Shown: positions 20,947 to 33,515 of the stretch, piece after piece
How the letters are laid out: every line of letters starts with the position of its first letter
How positions within the stretch are numbered: position 1 is the stretch's first letter
NCBI GenBank assembly: GCA_037349315.1
Contig: JBAIAC010000024.1
Coordinates: 40,397,501-40,461,500 of the forward strand
Origin: Chelydra serpentina
Taxonomy: Eukaryota; Chordata; Testudines; Chelydridae
Direction: 5' to 3'
Length of the DNA stretch: 64,000 nt
The notes under the pieces: model-generated
Database searches by the model: none
Seen by the model: the letters and a program-made list of their open reading frames with translations, nothing else
What the model was told of the DNA's origin: nothing
Position numbers and translations under genes: made by a program

Positions 20947-22519
20947 CTGTAACCAGAATCACGCTTGGAAAATGTGAAGTAACAACATCTATTAGACGAG
21001 GATGTTTGGTATTAGAAATGGCACAAATATGAATTTCAACATATGTAGTCATGGCCCATTGAATTCCAAGGCACTTCTGGACTAAGACATCATTCTCCAT
21101 GTAAGGGCAGGCTAAATTCTACAGCAGGAATTGATCAATGTGGACAGTGAGGGAAAATATTGTAAGTTGGCACAAAAAGAAGCTAGGACCCAACATCCAT
21201 TATTTTTAATGGGAGTTGGGCATCAATTACTCTTTTGGCCTTTGAAAAACCTCCCAAGTGCCCCAAAATTACACATGCAACTTCATCCACTATTTAAACT
21301 AGGTGTAAAAAAGCCATGGTCATTCACAAAACCCACACAAAATAACAAATGTAGCATTAATGAGCACATTGGCAATTTTATTAATTAAATGGAAACTCTA
21401 CAACCTGACCACTCATTCCACATATCCTGATACTTCATAGGGCGGTTTATCAGATCAGAAGACATTTTAACAATTAACAGTCATTTCAATAAAGTATGCA
21501 AGAACTGCTCGCTCTGCATTTTTTTTTTAAATCCTTCCATATCTTATTGTAACTCAAGCTCTTTTCATATTAACTCAGGACTGTTCTTAGCCAAGGGATA
21601 AAACAGCTTCTGACAGAAACACAAATAAGCTATATCTGATGTGGCCTATGCTCCCAGTCTGTGCTAGTCCTTCCCTGCTGCACTGACTCCATGATGCCTG
21701 ACTTCCTCCTTTTGCCACCTTCCCTCCCATACAAGGACTTCTAGTGACTTTGCTTTTCCCTCTGCAGTCTCTTTCCAAACTCCTGCTTAGCTCCTGTTCT
21801 CTGTAATGGCTTCCTTCTTCTGCAATTCATTGCCAACACAGAGCAGGACTTTAGTAGCAGTGGCTAAGAGGTACACTGATTTAAACTTTAGCAGACACCA
21901 CTCATTAAGTTGCAAGCTAATTTACAAGTTTACAATCTATACAGTAATGGTCAATTATTTTCTTGTAGCAAGATTAAATGATTAAAATAGCTAGATGTAT
22001 TGGACAAAACAAAACTTAACAGCACACACACTATTGAAATACATTTTATTTTCTAATTAAGAAAGTAAAATATTTTCAGACCAATTGTTTCATACAGTAC
22101 AGCACCCCAACATGCCAGTTTCAAACCTGCATTAAATTCTACATATATCTGAAGGAATGTTAAGTCCTTGATCTTGTCCTTCAATATATGATGCACATAA
22201 TTATGTTCAGTGGTGGAGGTACCATGTGTATAGTATATAACCATATTATTACTATGACATGTTGTCATTGTGACTCAGTACCATCATGTCTAAGCATCAT
22301 CATGATAAAAGCATTTTTGCAAAGCGATGCCATATTAACATACTATGATAATTCTGTGGCTCTCTGATTCAATTTGGCGTTCTCACACATGCATCTTTTC
22401 TCAGCAACCAGGAAGGGGAGGTAGAAAAGAGGAAGAAGAGAGTGTTATGCACCCAACATAAAACTGTACTTGTAGTCTAAAAGAAAATATTGTAGTTGCA
22501 AAACAAATGACTTTAATGA

Positions 22520-24123
22520 GTAAATGACTTTTTTGTTTCAGTTTTCACCAAAAAGTTTAGTAGCGATTGGACATCTAACACAGTGAATGCCAGTGAAAAT
22601 GAGGAAGGATCTGAGGCTAAAATAAGAAAGAACAAGTGAAAAATTATTTAGACAAGTTAGATGTCTTCAAGTCACCAGGGTCTGATGAAATACATCCTAG
22701 AATACTCAAGGAGCTGAGAGGAGATATCTGAACCATTAGCGATTATCTTTGAAAAGTCATGGAAGATGGCAGAGATTCCAGAGGAATGGAAAAGGGCTAA
22801 TATAGTGCCAATCTATAAAAAGGGAAATAAGGACAACCCCGGGAATTACAGACCAGTCAGTTTAACTTCAGTAACCCAGAAAGATAATGCAGTAAATAAT
22901 TAAGCAATCAATTTGCAAACACCTAGAAGATAATAATGTGATAAGTAACAGTCAGCATGGATTTGTCAAGAACAAATAATGTCAAACCAACCTAATAGCT
23001 TTCTTTGACAAGGTAACAAGCCTTGTGGATGGGGCAAATGGTAGATGTAGCGTATTTTTGACTTTAGTAAGGCTTTTGATACTGTGTCACCTGACCTGCT
23101 CATAAACAAACTAGGGAAATACAACCTAGATGGAGCTACAATAAAGTGGGTGAGTAACGCGTTGGAAAACTGTTCCCAGAGAGTAGTTATCAGTGGTTCT
23201 CAGTCAAGCTGGAAGGGCATATCAAGTGGGGGTCCCACAGGGATCAGTTCTGGGTCCAGTTATGCTCAGTATCTTCATCAATGATTTAGATAATGGCATC
23301 GAGAGTACACTTATAAAGTTTATGGACAATACCTAGCTGGAAGGGGTTGCAAGTGCTTTGGAGGATTGGATTAAAATTCAAAATGATCTGGACAAACTGG
23401 AGAAATGGTCTGACATAAATAGGATGAAATTAAATAAGGACAAATGCAAAGTACTCCACTTAGGAAGGAACAATCAGTTACACACGTACAAAATGGGAAA
23501 TGACTGCCTGGGAAGGAGTGCTGCGGAAAGAGATCTAGGGGTCATAGTAGATCACAAGCTAAATATGAGTCAATAGTTGCAAAAAAAGCAAACATCATTC
23601 TGGGATATCATAAGTACCAAGAGATGTACTGGGATGTATTAGCAGGAGTGTTGTAAGCAAGACAAGTAGTAATTCTTCCACTCTACTCCAAGCTCATTAG
23701 GCCTCAACTGGAGTATTGTTTCCAGTTCTGGGCAACACATTTCAGGAATGATGTGGACAAATTGGAGAAAGTCCAGAGAAGAGCCACAAAAATGATTAAA
23801 GGTCTAGAAAACATAACCTATGAGGGAAGATTGAAAAAAAATTGGTTTGTTTAGTCTGCAGAAGAGAAGACTGAGAGGAGACATAACAGTTTTTTCAAGT
23901 ACATAAAGGTTATTACAAGGAGGAGGGAGAAAACTTGTTTTCCTTAACCTCTGGAAGATAGGACAAGAAGCAATGGACTTAAATTGCATAAAGGGTGGTT
24001 TAGCACTGGAATAAACTATTTAGGGAGGTTGTGGGATGGTAGATAATACTGAGTCCTGCCTTGAGTGTAAGGGACTGGACTAGGAGACCTCTTGAGGTCC
24101 CTTGCAGTCCTATGCTTCGATGA
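22520..24123 (+). mobile_element. CR1 LINE with degenerate ORF2 reverse transcriptase
   Basis: A 1.6 kb 5'-truncated CR1 copy running from the ORF2 linker to the 3' tail. Across shifting frames it encodes the RT landmarks in order: [71 protein letters not shown]. The catalytic box that should read FADD is FMDN followed by a stop (about 23321-23337). C-terminal words then follow: [47 protein letters not shown] and [20 protein letters not shown]. The tail has GGACTAGGAGACCTCTTGAG and GTCCCTTGCAGTCCTATG. Many indels and stops make it inactive. Codons still look protein-like over 60-70 residue blocks. Confidence 0.92.
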
Positions 24124-26260
24124 ACTACTGGAATTAACACAGGTAAAAGCCCCATGAGAACACAGTGTGTGTACGTATACAGGCATATATGTGTTGTCTA
24201 TGCAGGCTATATCAGAGTTCAGTATTTATTATTACGATTAACAACTCTGAGAAAAGAATGTCTGCTTCTAGATTCTTCAGAAGAGTTCTTGGAAATTAAA
24301 AAAAATCAGAAAAATATCTGCATGTGTGTCACGTAATGGTTTTTCTTCTCTCCTTTCATGCTAAAACACCAGTCAGATCTGTAGCCTGTGCTAGATGCAC
24401 TCATGACACCTCCAAGACCTGGATGTGGCTTGAGAAGTACAGGTGGATTACCACGTCTTTAAATTCCCTACATTTCCCTGAAAATGGTGCCATTCAACCT
24501 TGATGTTTGAGGAAAGAGCAAAACAATGCTAACTGGAGTCAGATGTTTATTTGCTCTATTGAAATACCACCCACCCCCACACACAAACATTTCAAAACCC
24601 AAACCTGACATCAGTGCTCAAAATATATTTAAGACAAGACCACGTATAAAGGCTTAAAACCCAAAGCGTTTACTGCTCTCTGGAGTAAGGTTTCTTTTAT
24701 TAGTATTTATTCCAACTTTAATTGAATTTTTAAAAGTAACCAAAATTACAAAGACCACCAGCACTGTAAAAAAAGAAAAAAGAAAAAAAGTCTCCCAGGG
24801 TTTGCAACTCTGCCCCCTCAGTGTTCTGGAGTCCAGATGTGAAGGGCCTATTGGAGATGAACACATTGTTGGAAGGAGGAGAGAAAGATTTGATGCTACT
24901 GCTCTAGCCTCATTTTATTGAAACCATACAGGTACCTGTCCTTATGCGGACTATTGTACTTCAGCTTGTTAAAGTCACAGAAATTGTGTTTTTCTGCTAC
25001 TTTATTGCCAACTATTACTTAGTATTTTTAAAGGGCACCTACACAGAGAAGATAAAATGACCTGGGATTTCTTTGTTCATAAGCAAAAGGCCTAAAACTG
25101 TCATCTCTATTCCTTCTCTGAAAAATATTTGTTGTTCTTGTATTATGTTTCAGATATACCAGGAGTATCAAGTCTTGTTTTCCCAGGTTTTGCTGTAGAA
25201 CCATAGAGCTAGGATGGAGGCTTTCAGCCCTTAATTGAAAGGGCTGGGAAAGATTTTAATCCCACCTGTTTGTCCAGAATTTGCCTTAAATACATTTTTT
25301 TTTTAAACCACACTTTTTAAAAAAAGTCTGAAAAATAAAACCCTATCCCTTCTCGAAGATTCAGATTTCACTCTCTTGGTACTTATGATAGACCTCTAGG
25401 AAAAACAAAGCAGAGACCACCTGATCTTGTAACATTAAAACATTAAAAAAAGACACATTTTCATTTTTCTTGCAGATCACTTTCTCTTATGATCTAGTGC
25501 CAAATTCTGGTGACACTTACACCACTACAACTCCCCCAAAACAACCCAGGCTTGTCTTCATGTAAATGACTGAAAAATCTGGGTCTGAATGACTAAAACC
25601 CAGTCAGATTTGGAGTGAAGATGATGGGAAGAATGAATGGTGTACCATAGTGTTGCAAACACTGATTAGTATTAATTACTTGTACAGTGGTAATATCCAT
25701 AGGCCTCAGTCAGGACTGGGCCACACTGTACTTGAAGATGTATAAAAATACAGGAAGACATGATCCCTGCTCCAAAGATACCATCCATTGTGCCACTAAT
25801 GAATGCATGCATCTATATCCTTCCTCTCATATTAAATAGCAATCTATTGGTGGGTAAAGAGACTGTAGTTAATCCTGTAGTTTCTGTACAGTTCACTATT
25901 GATGAAGCATGCCGTCAACAAATTTACTGAGACAAGATGGCAATTTTAATACAGCAGAGAGATGAAAAGCTGCATTTGATACATTCATTCATTTGGTTTC
26001 TCCTTCATTCTCTGATTAAGAGAGAAATCATGATATAACAACCTCCAATGTATGTATTTTTTCCACTAAATCTGGTTGAAGAATGTAAACACCAAGCAGC
26101 AAGAGGAATTGTTTAAAAGGTGGCACAATAGAGTTTAACTAGCATGAATGAGAAAAGAAATAAACGGATGCTCGGTAGGCTAGATAGCAATAAAATTTTC
26201 AGACACTAAGATCTGAGTAAAGGATGCTGCATCGGACCTATATAGGAGAAGCACCAACTG
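24124..26260. other. No recognisable gene
   Basis: AT-rich unique DNA with A-runs and short inverted repeats (for example CAGCCCTT...AAGGGCTG near 25230). Nothing coding recognised. Confidence 0.5.
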
Positions 26261-26267
26261 ACTGTGA

Positions 26268-26344
26268 GTTTGTCTACACTTGGAAATTTACCAAAATGGA
26301 GGTCTGGAATAGCTATGTTGATAAACTTCCAAGTGTGGACAAGC
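26268..26344. mobile_element. Small MITE-like inverted repeat
   Basis: 17-bp ends GTTTGTCTACACTTGGA and, reverse-complemented, GCTTGTCCACACTTGGA (15 of 17 match) enclose 43 bp. GTCYACACTT is shared with Harbinger-like termini at 18110, so this may be a minimal relative, but no clear target duplication is seen. Confidence 0.55.
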
Positions 26345-26364
26345 TATCTGATGGCTGAATTGGG

Positions 26365-26541
26365 CCTTTAGACTCAAGAATACTCTCCCACAGAATTGAC
26401 CGAAGTGCAATTGTTTAGGATATTTAGAACTAGACTGGATGAAAGCCCTTGAAATGTAGAAGAGGGAACAATCTTGAACTGACAGGAGGATGGGCTAGGT
26501 AACTCTGATAGATTTCTACTATATCTAATTTCTGTGATTGT
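26365..26541 (+). repeat. Old CR1-like 3' fragment
   Basis: Words such as TGTTTAGGATATTTAGAAC, AGACTGGATGAAAGCCCT and GGAACAATCTTGAACTGAC fit the 3' part of CR1-type LINEs that have this layout in sauropsids. Confidence 0.6.
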
Positions 26542-26894
26542 GTGCGTGCATACTGGATTTCAGAAAGGTCTTTTTAATAAGGGTTAATTGGAATAGTATG
26601 TCACACATGACTGACTACTGTTTCAAATTACCGCTGATGCCTGCATAACTAAATCAGGCAAATGGGCAGAACATTTAAATAGAGAAGAGTTGATCATCTC
26701 CCCTCCAGTTTAATTCTAATCATTTCTTCATTATTTTTGCAATTACCACATCTTGGCAATAATGAAGTTTATGAAATTTCAGTGCTTACTAAATGTAATA
26801 ATGTTACCATAATAATAGTTCTGTGCAATTGGATAGCTTTGTAAAAGTTATGCTCTAGTTCAATCACAAGTTTATTGTGCAAAATATAGGAATC

Positions 26895-26971
26895 ACTGGA
26901 TGAATCAGGCAGGGGATCAGACTAGATGATCACAGCGGTCCATTCTGGTCTTAAAATCTGTGAATCTATGA
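26895..26971 (+). repeat. CR1-like 3' tail
   Basis: GGGGATCAGACTAGATGATC followed by GGTCCATTCTGGTCTTAAAA and TCTGTGAATCTATGAA, the octamer-like end typical of CR1 LINEs. Confidence 0.75.
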
Positions 26972-27172
26972 AAAGTGGTAATAAATAATCTGTTTAGTCA
27001 GCTAGAACACTGTAATGAATCCAATAAAGTCACCATACTGCACTCTGCAATATTAAACCTTAATCTAAAAACAAAAATCCTTGCTTAACCCCAAACAAGA
27101 ACTTTTAGTTTCATCTCCAAAGTTAATTGCAAGTATTTCCAACATAAAAAGCCCAAGCAAGACTGCAGAAGG

Positions 27173-27199
27173 ACACACACACACACACACACACACACA
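27173..27199 (+). repeat. (AC)13 microsatellite
   Basis: Uninterrupted AC dinucleotides. Confidence 0.95.
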
Positions 27200-29398
27200 G
27201 CTCAGCCTCCAATCCCCACCCACCAGTCTCAGTCAAAGGATGACTTCAGTCCCTTTCTTAACTAATTCTGTCACTGTAAAATCCTACACTCATTCTTCCA
27301 CGCACTGAGGGGAAAGGACTCGCTAGGAAGACCTAGTCTTTCAGTTTTAACTATTAACCAATAGTGGAAAAACAAGGATGCCTAAATTATGCCTTCAGAG
27401 CCAATAGGGTGGATTTGTGTGTCCCACATGACAGCATTTCCCCTGTCTTTCACATGGGCAGTATTTAGTTCAATTCAGAACTGCAGCTAGTACAGCTTGC
27501 ACAGCAGCAATGGGATGTCTGAGCACAAGTGGCTGACTTCCGAGTGACTTTATGAAGCACTTTTGTACTTTCCTTCTGCATTAAATTGGGATCTGCATCC
27601 TTGACATTCACCCACCACACTCATGTCTACTGAAGAAAACAGTGACTAGCACAGCTTAGCAGTATGAAACTGTGAGTATCGATTTTTATTTTCACCCTTA
27701 AAGTGTGCATTGTAATGCTGTTTACATGTTGCATGCACCATATCTTTAAAATAGGCTCTTTATTATTTTTCCCTGGCTATGCAGATTGAAAATTATCTAA
27801 GACAATTGGGAATCTTTCAGGAATATTTCCTGCATTCTTCAGTAAAAGAAGAGGGAAAAATCAGTTATCCCTCCCTCAGGGCAGTGTCTGCATAAGAGCT
27901 GCATGCCACACTGCTTCCAAACATTGCCAGTGTGCTGCTTTGTTCATAAAGAAAAATGAAGGCAAAAAAGGCCCACGCATGTATGTTGTTCACTTTTATT
28001 TGCACTCTGTGTTTACTCAGGCCTGATCTGTCCCCAACGGGGAAGAAATAAAGGCAAACTTTGCTGTCTCTGCTGGCAAGGACAGTCCAGACTTTCTAGA
28101 CATCTGACAGTTATTATAATTAGCCCTGAAAGACAGCAAAGACATTATAGGGCAAATAGTTCTTATGTTTTGAACAATGAAATCAAGCAAAGTTCCCATC
28201 CCACCCCTTTCAGTGTTCTTGGGGGTGGGGGGTGGGAGAGAAAGGTTTATGGTTGCATTTAAAAAAAAAAGCAGGTAATAAATATTCAATCTGGAATCGT
28301 TCAGTGTGAGGAGGGGCTTGGACAGGCTGCTTTAAACATTTCTGAATCCTGCCTTCCATTTAGAAAGAATTCACTCAGATTCCTGATGGGTTGGGAAGGG
28401 GTATGAGACTCTTCATGGCATAATGTCAGAAGGCTGGGGTGGGGGGAGAAATAATAAGACATTCATAATGAGATGCATTTTGATAGCTTACTAAGATCTT
28501 TGCTCGCCTGGAGATATCGGTAGATGTAAGTTGCTTTCTGTGTAAGATTTACAAGAGTTCTCAAACAGAAGCAACAGACAAAGCAGAGGTGGTTCTCCCC
28601 CGCCCCCCATTCCCTAGAAACAAAATTGAACCCATATAGATAATAGCACACTGATTTATCCTTTTGTATTTAAATTAAGAAATCCTTGAATAGTCCAAAT
28701 CTTTTTTTAAAAAGTTACATTCTGAAAGTATTTTCACTGGACTAACAGAAAAGAAAAGAGAAAAAAAGACAATGGAATCCTGATTCAGAGCTAGTTAATC
28801 TAGCTCTGTAAGAAACTATGGAGATGAAAACAGTTTGAGTGAAAAATTTTCATACTTATTCTTAAAAAAAAAAAAAATAACTCCAATAAAGAAAAATTGT
28901 TGAAAGGCTCAGCCACTACTAAGTATGGCTTAAATAAATCTTCCTGGGCAGATGTTCACGTGCTCCCATTGTGGAGAAAGGAACCCAAAGAATTTATTTT
29001 TTAAAAGGAGAACTTGACATTAATTTTCATATAATCTTTTTTAAGTACACCATTTTTTTCTTTGTCTGCTCTCCTGTTATCTACACCTCCCCCAACTGCC
29101 GCCCACTGTGAGCTGAGACACCTGAAGGCTAGACATAATGATCAACAGAGCGCTATGCTAGCCTGTCTGGATTCCAGCCAGATTTTTTCCTCTCTACAAT
29201 CAAGGAGCCTGCACGCAATGCACGACAAGCCTATTTCTCTGCTATGTGTAGAGTAGGCACAGAAGTCTTACCCATACTGCAGAAACATTGAAGAAAAAAT
29301 ATCCCTTTTTGTCTTACTCTCGGCAAACTCAGTTTTAAGTCTTGTATTATTTTAAATAATATATGAAAAAAGGCATTTATAAATAGGTGTATGCATAT

Positions 29399-29403
<5 letters not shown>

Positions 29404-29433
<30 letters not shown>
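29404..29433. repeat. (TA)15 microsatellite
   Basis: Uninterrupted TA dinucleotides followed by AAATAAAATTATATATAC and a short CA run. Confidence 0.95.
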
Positions 29434-29439
<6 letters not shown>

Positions 29440-32400
29440 ATTATATATACATACACACACACGTGCACACACCGATAATTCTATAGCATGATGTACTATA
29501 TCTCGATGCATGCACTGTACATCCAGTATCTTGATTTTTACAAACAGTATACTCTTGTATATGACGTATCTATATTGCATACAGCATATTGTTCAGATAG
29601 ATCACATACACTTATGTAGAAACACTATGCATATGCAGGATACTATGTATGTATATATGATATACTAGTAATTCAGGAACCTAGTCTTGAAAATTTGAAT
29701 CTTTAGAAATGGAATCTTTAGGTTTTAGAGAGATTAACAATTCTCTCAGATTATTTTGAGCACCTTCAAACCTAGTGGTATTCAAATACCAGTGTGTAAA
29801 ACATGTCCAAATTGAGGGGGGTTAGTTGAGGTAGTCAGTCTGACTATGGGAATCTGGCCTTCCAATTGTCAGGCAGTTACTGAGCCTGGAGAAACACTGA
29901 TTGGCTGTGTCTCATTACTTGCAGAAACTTAGTCTTTTGAACACAGTACTCCCCAAAGTAGTCATGCACATGAGTTTGGCGTGGCCCGGGGTGGGGTTAG
30001 CATAGACACCCGGAGGAAAGGAAGATTCTTTTATTCTTTGAACCATTTTCCATTTAATTTTTAAATGTATACACTAGAAATTTAATTCTTTGAAATTCAT
30101 GCATTTCATTGTCACTGGATACACGGTATAGGGGTCTGGAAAAGGAGATTTTTTTTTAATTAAATTACTCTAACACTCTAAAACACTTACATACAGTACA
30201 TACTTTTTTTTTAAACATATCACATGACAACATTTAAGGAAGTATGGTTTACTCACAATATCAGCTGGTTTTTAGGAAAAAGATAAATGACTTTAGGGAT
30301 TTTCTTTTATTGTTGTTATCATCATCAACACACACTCACACTCACTCTCTCTCTTCTCCCCCTCCCCCAGCAAATAGTGTACTAGATTTAGACTTGAAAA
30401 CAGGACCCCAATATGGGTATCCCATATGTTGATTATTTTGGGTGAGCTGAGCAGTTTATAAAACTTTCTAGTAAGTTGCTTAAAGAGTGAAAGAGAGAAA
30501 ATAAGATTAAGTTGCACCTAACAACAGCATCCAGTACCTCAAACAGGGCTACAGGTTTCTAGATTATAATTCAAAGAAATGAAGATAGAAAACTTGATTG
30601 ATGTATTCAAACTATATACATCCAAATTCTAACACAAATAATTAAACATTTTCCTGAAAAAATAATTTAATATATCTTATTTGAAAAGGCATATCAGTAG
30701 CTACACTGATGGATATATCCGTGAAAAATATATACATATAACACGCATTCCCCACAATTTCATTATTTGCTAATATTTTTTTCCGTTTTCTGGTATTATC
30801 CTTGAAAATAAAACCTTACATTGATATTTCACATGTATAATTCAAAATAATTTTGTTGGCTATAGACTAAAGTGCTGATGTGTATTTTCTAAAGGTAATA
30901 ATTATAATAGTGGGTTTTTTTCCATTTCCTATGGTCTAAAATGCTACAAAAGGATCAAATGTAAGGTATGGATTACACATGAGTTTTAAACTGGAGTGGA
31001 TTTTTTCCAGCTAGAAAATGAATATTGATGTACAGAATGTGCTTAACTGGAGTAGTTCATTTTTGAATCACAAGAACTACAAGCCAAAATGTTCATTTCT
31101 GGGTATTTACAGTTAGGCCTGAGGTACATATTTAAGTGCCTAAACAAAAGTGACTCCATTTTCATAAGCACTCAGCAGACTCTGCCAAAATCAGTGTAAA
31201 TTGCAGATCCACAGCACCTTTGAAAATAAAGCCAATTATATTGAAGCATCTAAATACGAATCTGGGAGACTAATTTTGTAACCAAAAAGAGTCTACATTT
31301 GAAAATTTTGGCCTATGTTTTTTGCTAACTCACTTTTTCTTTAAACTTGTAAATAGCAGCTGATGCTGAAATAAAGCAGTCATGAAAATTCACACATATG
31401 TATGACTCTAGTCCATATAAAATGAGGAGTTTGATATCTGTTCCACATGGTCTGCTAGCCTGTGCACTGCGATTGGTTGTATAAACACTACAGCACAATG
31501 CATAGAAACTTCCAGTTCTAATGATTTTAAAAAAATAATATTGCCTCTGAATGCCTCCTTTAAGTATAAATACAAACATCAGGCATGAGTAGAAACTACT
31601 TGGGATCACACAGAACTTTCAAAAAATGGGTTGCTCTGTTGGTACCTTTATGTAGCAAAAGTAGGCTGAGAGTGACTGAAACCTTGCCTGCCAGAAATGC
31701 AGTCCAGCTCAGTAAGGCAGTGGGGTCAAATGAGCTCATGCATCACAGATAGGAAATGAACTGTGCATTGCATATTTATAGATAAAAACATTTAGGGTAT
31801 TTTAATGTAAACAGATTTCCGTTTGATTTTTTGGCAAACTGTTGCAAAAATCAAGACTACAACTGAGTTTAAATGACTTTCGGCACGGTATAGTTAGACC
31901 AGATGGCCACGTGTTCTTTTCTTATTTAGATGAGAATTTTCCTTTCAATAACATCTTTCTTCCTGACCTGCTTTAAAATTCCAGCAAATGAAATCAGCAC
32001 AGAATTTTCAATTCTAATTGACCATGTGCAGAGGAAGGGCCAGTAGAAAAATCAGTAGAGCCATTGTGAGGCACGCTGCATCAATCTCCCCTTTGTCTTA
32101 TATCCTTTCTAGCCAGAGCTGAAATAATTAAGAATATTTAATTTATATTAGTTATACAAAACTGCAAGACTAGAAGTGTTCAGGCAAAATCACTGCAAGT
32201 TCCTCTTTCTATTGGAAGGACAAGAAAAAAGTTCTGTTTCACTCTCCAGGCAAACAGATTCACTCCATTTATTCTTTGTCAAACATACAAAAACCTAAAC
32301 AAGTGCTCACTACCGTTAAGGGAAGGAACAAGTGAATTATGGAATGATGGATTTCTTTCCATTGTCTCTTGAAGTTGGAAGATGCAAGTGAGGTGGGGCT

Positions 32401-33324
32401 TTTCAAATTAAAAAAATCTCAAATATTTTAAAATAATTACCAGCAAAATATAATTTCAAACTACTTTAGTTTTTATAACTATGCACACCAACATAGTATC
32501 TGAAACATGTAATCATTAGCATCTTGTGTACATGTGTGTTATATATACTCCCCTAAACTGTATTATAGATTGCAATGGAAACTGTGTCAAAAGTATATCT
32601 TCTGTAGCTGGTGTGTGAGAGAATGTGTACGTACACACACATGGACTATAGATCAAATTGACACAGATTGCACCACAAAGTTCACCATTTACAATTTCGT
32701 TTGGGTTTAGTAAGAAATTTACTATGGATGAACATTTATTGAGATTTAACAATTACTGTATTTAAGAAATACATAACAGAGCAGAAATCTACAAATGCCT
32801 TGAATCGGCAGACAAGCAAAGCTGATAGGATGGACAATTTAGAAGGGGAGGAAAAATTTCCTGACTGAAACCAATACAGGGCCCTATACAACAGTTAAAG
32901 AAGTATCAAAGATGGTAATAAATTGGTTAGTGTTGTGATCACTAAATATAAAATTTCTGTATCGTTCAAGTCCTGGACTAGTATGCTTCAATTGGCACCC
33001 ACAACTATGAACCTGAATCAAGAGATTTTCCCCCATAAGTCTCTGGTTTACTGATGAAAGTATGTTTACATGCCACTATGAAATCTCCTTCTTTTCTCCA
33101 ATTGAAGAAAGTTTCATTAAAGCCTCGGTGATTCTTCGGGTGTACGGTGAGTGAGGTAAAGGGGAAAGACAGCAGAACAAAAATTACTAGGCAGGTTTTC
33201 TTTTTAAACCAATATATCTATATATACACACCATGTAGGAATGTATCAGAAAGAATGAACAAAATAGTAGATATGTCTGAAAACATCAAATAGGGCACAG
33301 ACACCTTAGGGCCATTCCTGCATT

Positions 33325-33515
33325 TGCAGTCTTGTAATAAGAGCATGGTTCTAAGAATCAGGAGATTTTGGTTCTAATGCCAGTTCTCCCAATGAGTTAT
33401 GTTGCTGTAGACAATTCACTTAACCTCTGCCTCAGTTTCCTCATTTCTAACAGTTAGGGTAATAGTCACCTATCTACATCACAGAGGATTAGTTAGTGCT
33501 TTGGACATGTAATTA
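33325..33515 (+). repeat. MIR SINE
   Basis: Aligns in order with MIR words: AAGAGCATGGTTCTAAGAATC, GGTTCTAATGCCAGTTCT, AATTCACTTAACCTCTGCC, TCAGTTTCCTCATTTCTAAC and the AGAGGATTAGTTAGTG region. An ancient amniote tRNA-derived SINE, well recognisable though diverged. Confidence 0.82.

Larger units (their letters stand above)
18407..22519. other. No recognisable gene
   Basis: AT-rich DNA with a (TAG)n stretch right after the MITE, a module at 18457-18530 (GGCCCCATTGAAGTGAATGG) and two long perfect palindromes listed separately. Open frames are under 100 codons. Confidence 0.5.
26972..33324. other. Unique AT-rich DNA with microsatellites
   Basis: No gene recognised. Contains a (AC)13 run (27173-27199), a (TA)15 run (29404-29433) followed by a CA-rich patch, and an old repeat-like segment at 31110-31310 (GCCTGAGG, TTAAGTGCCTAAAC). 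The 27.4-27.7 kb part has mixed composition without obvious repeats and would be a place to look for conserved non-coding DNA. Confidence 0.5.
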
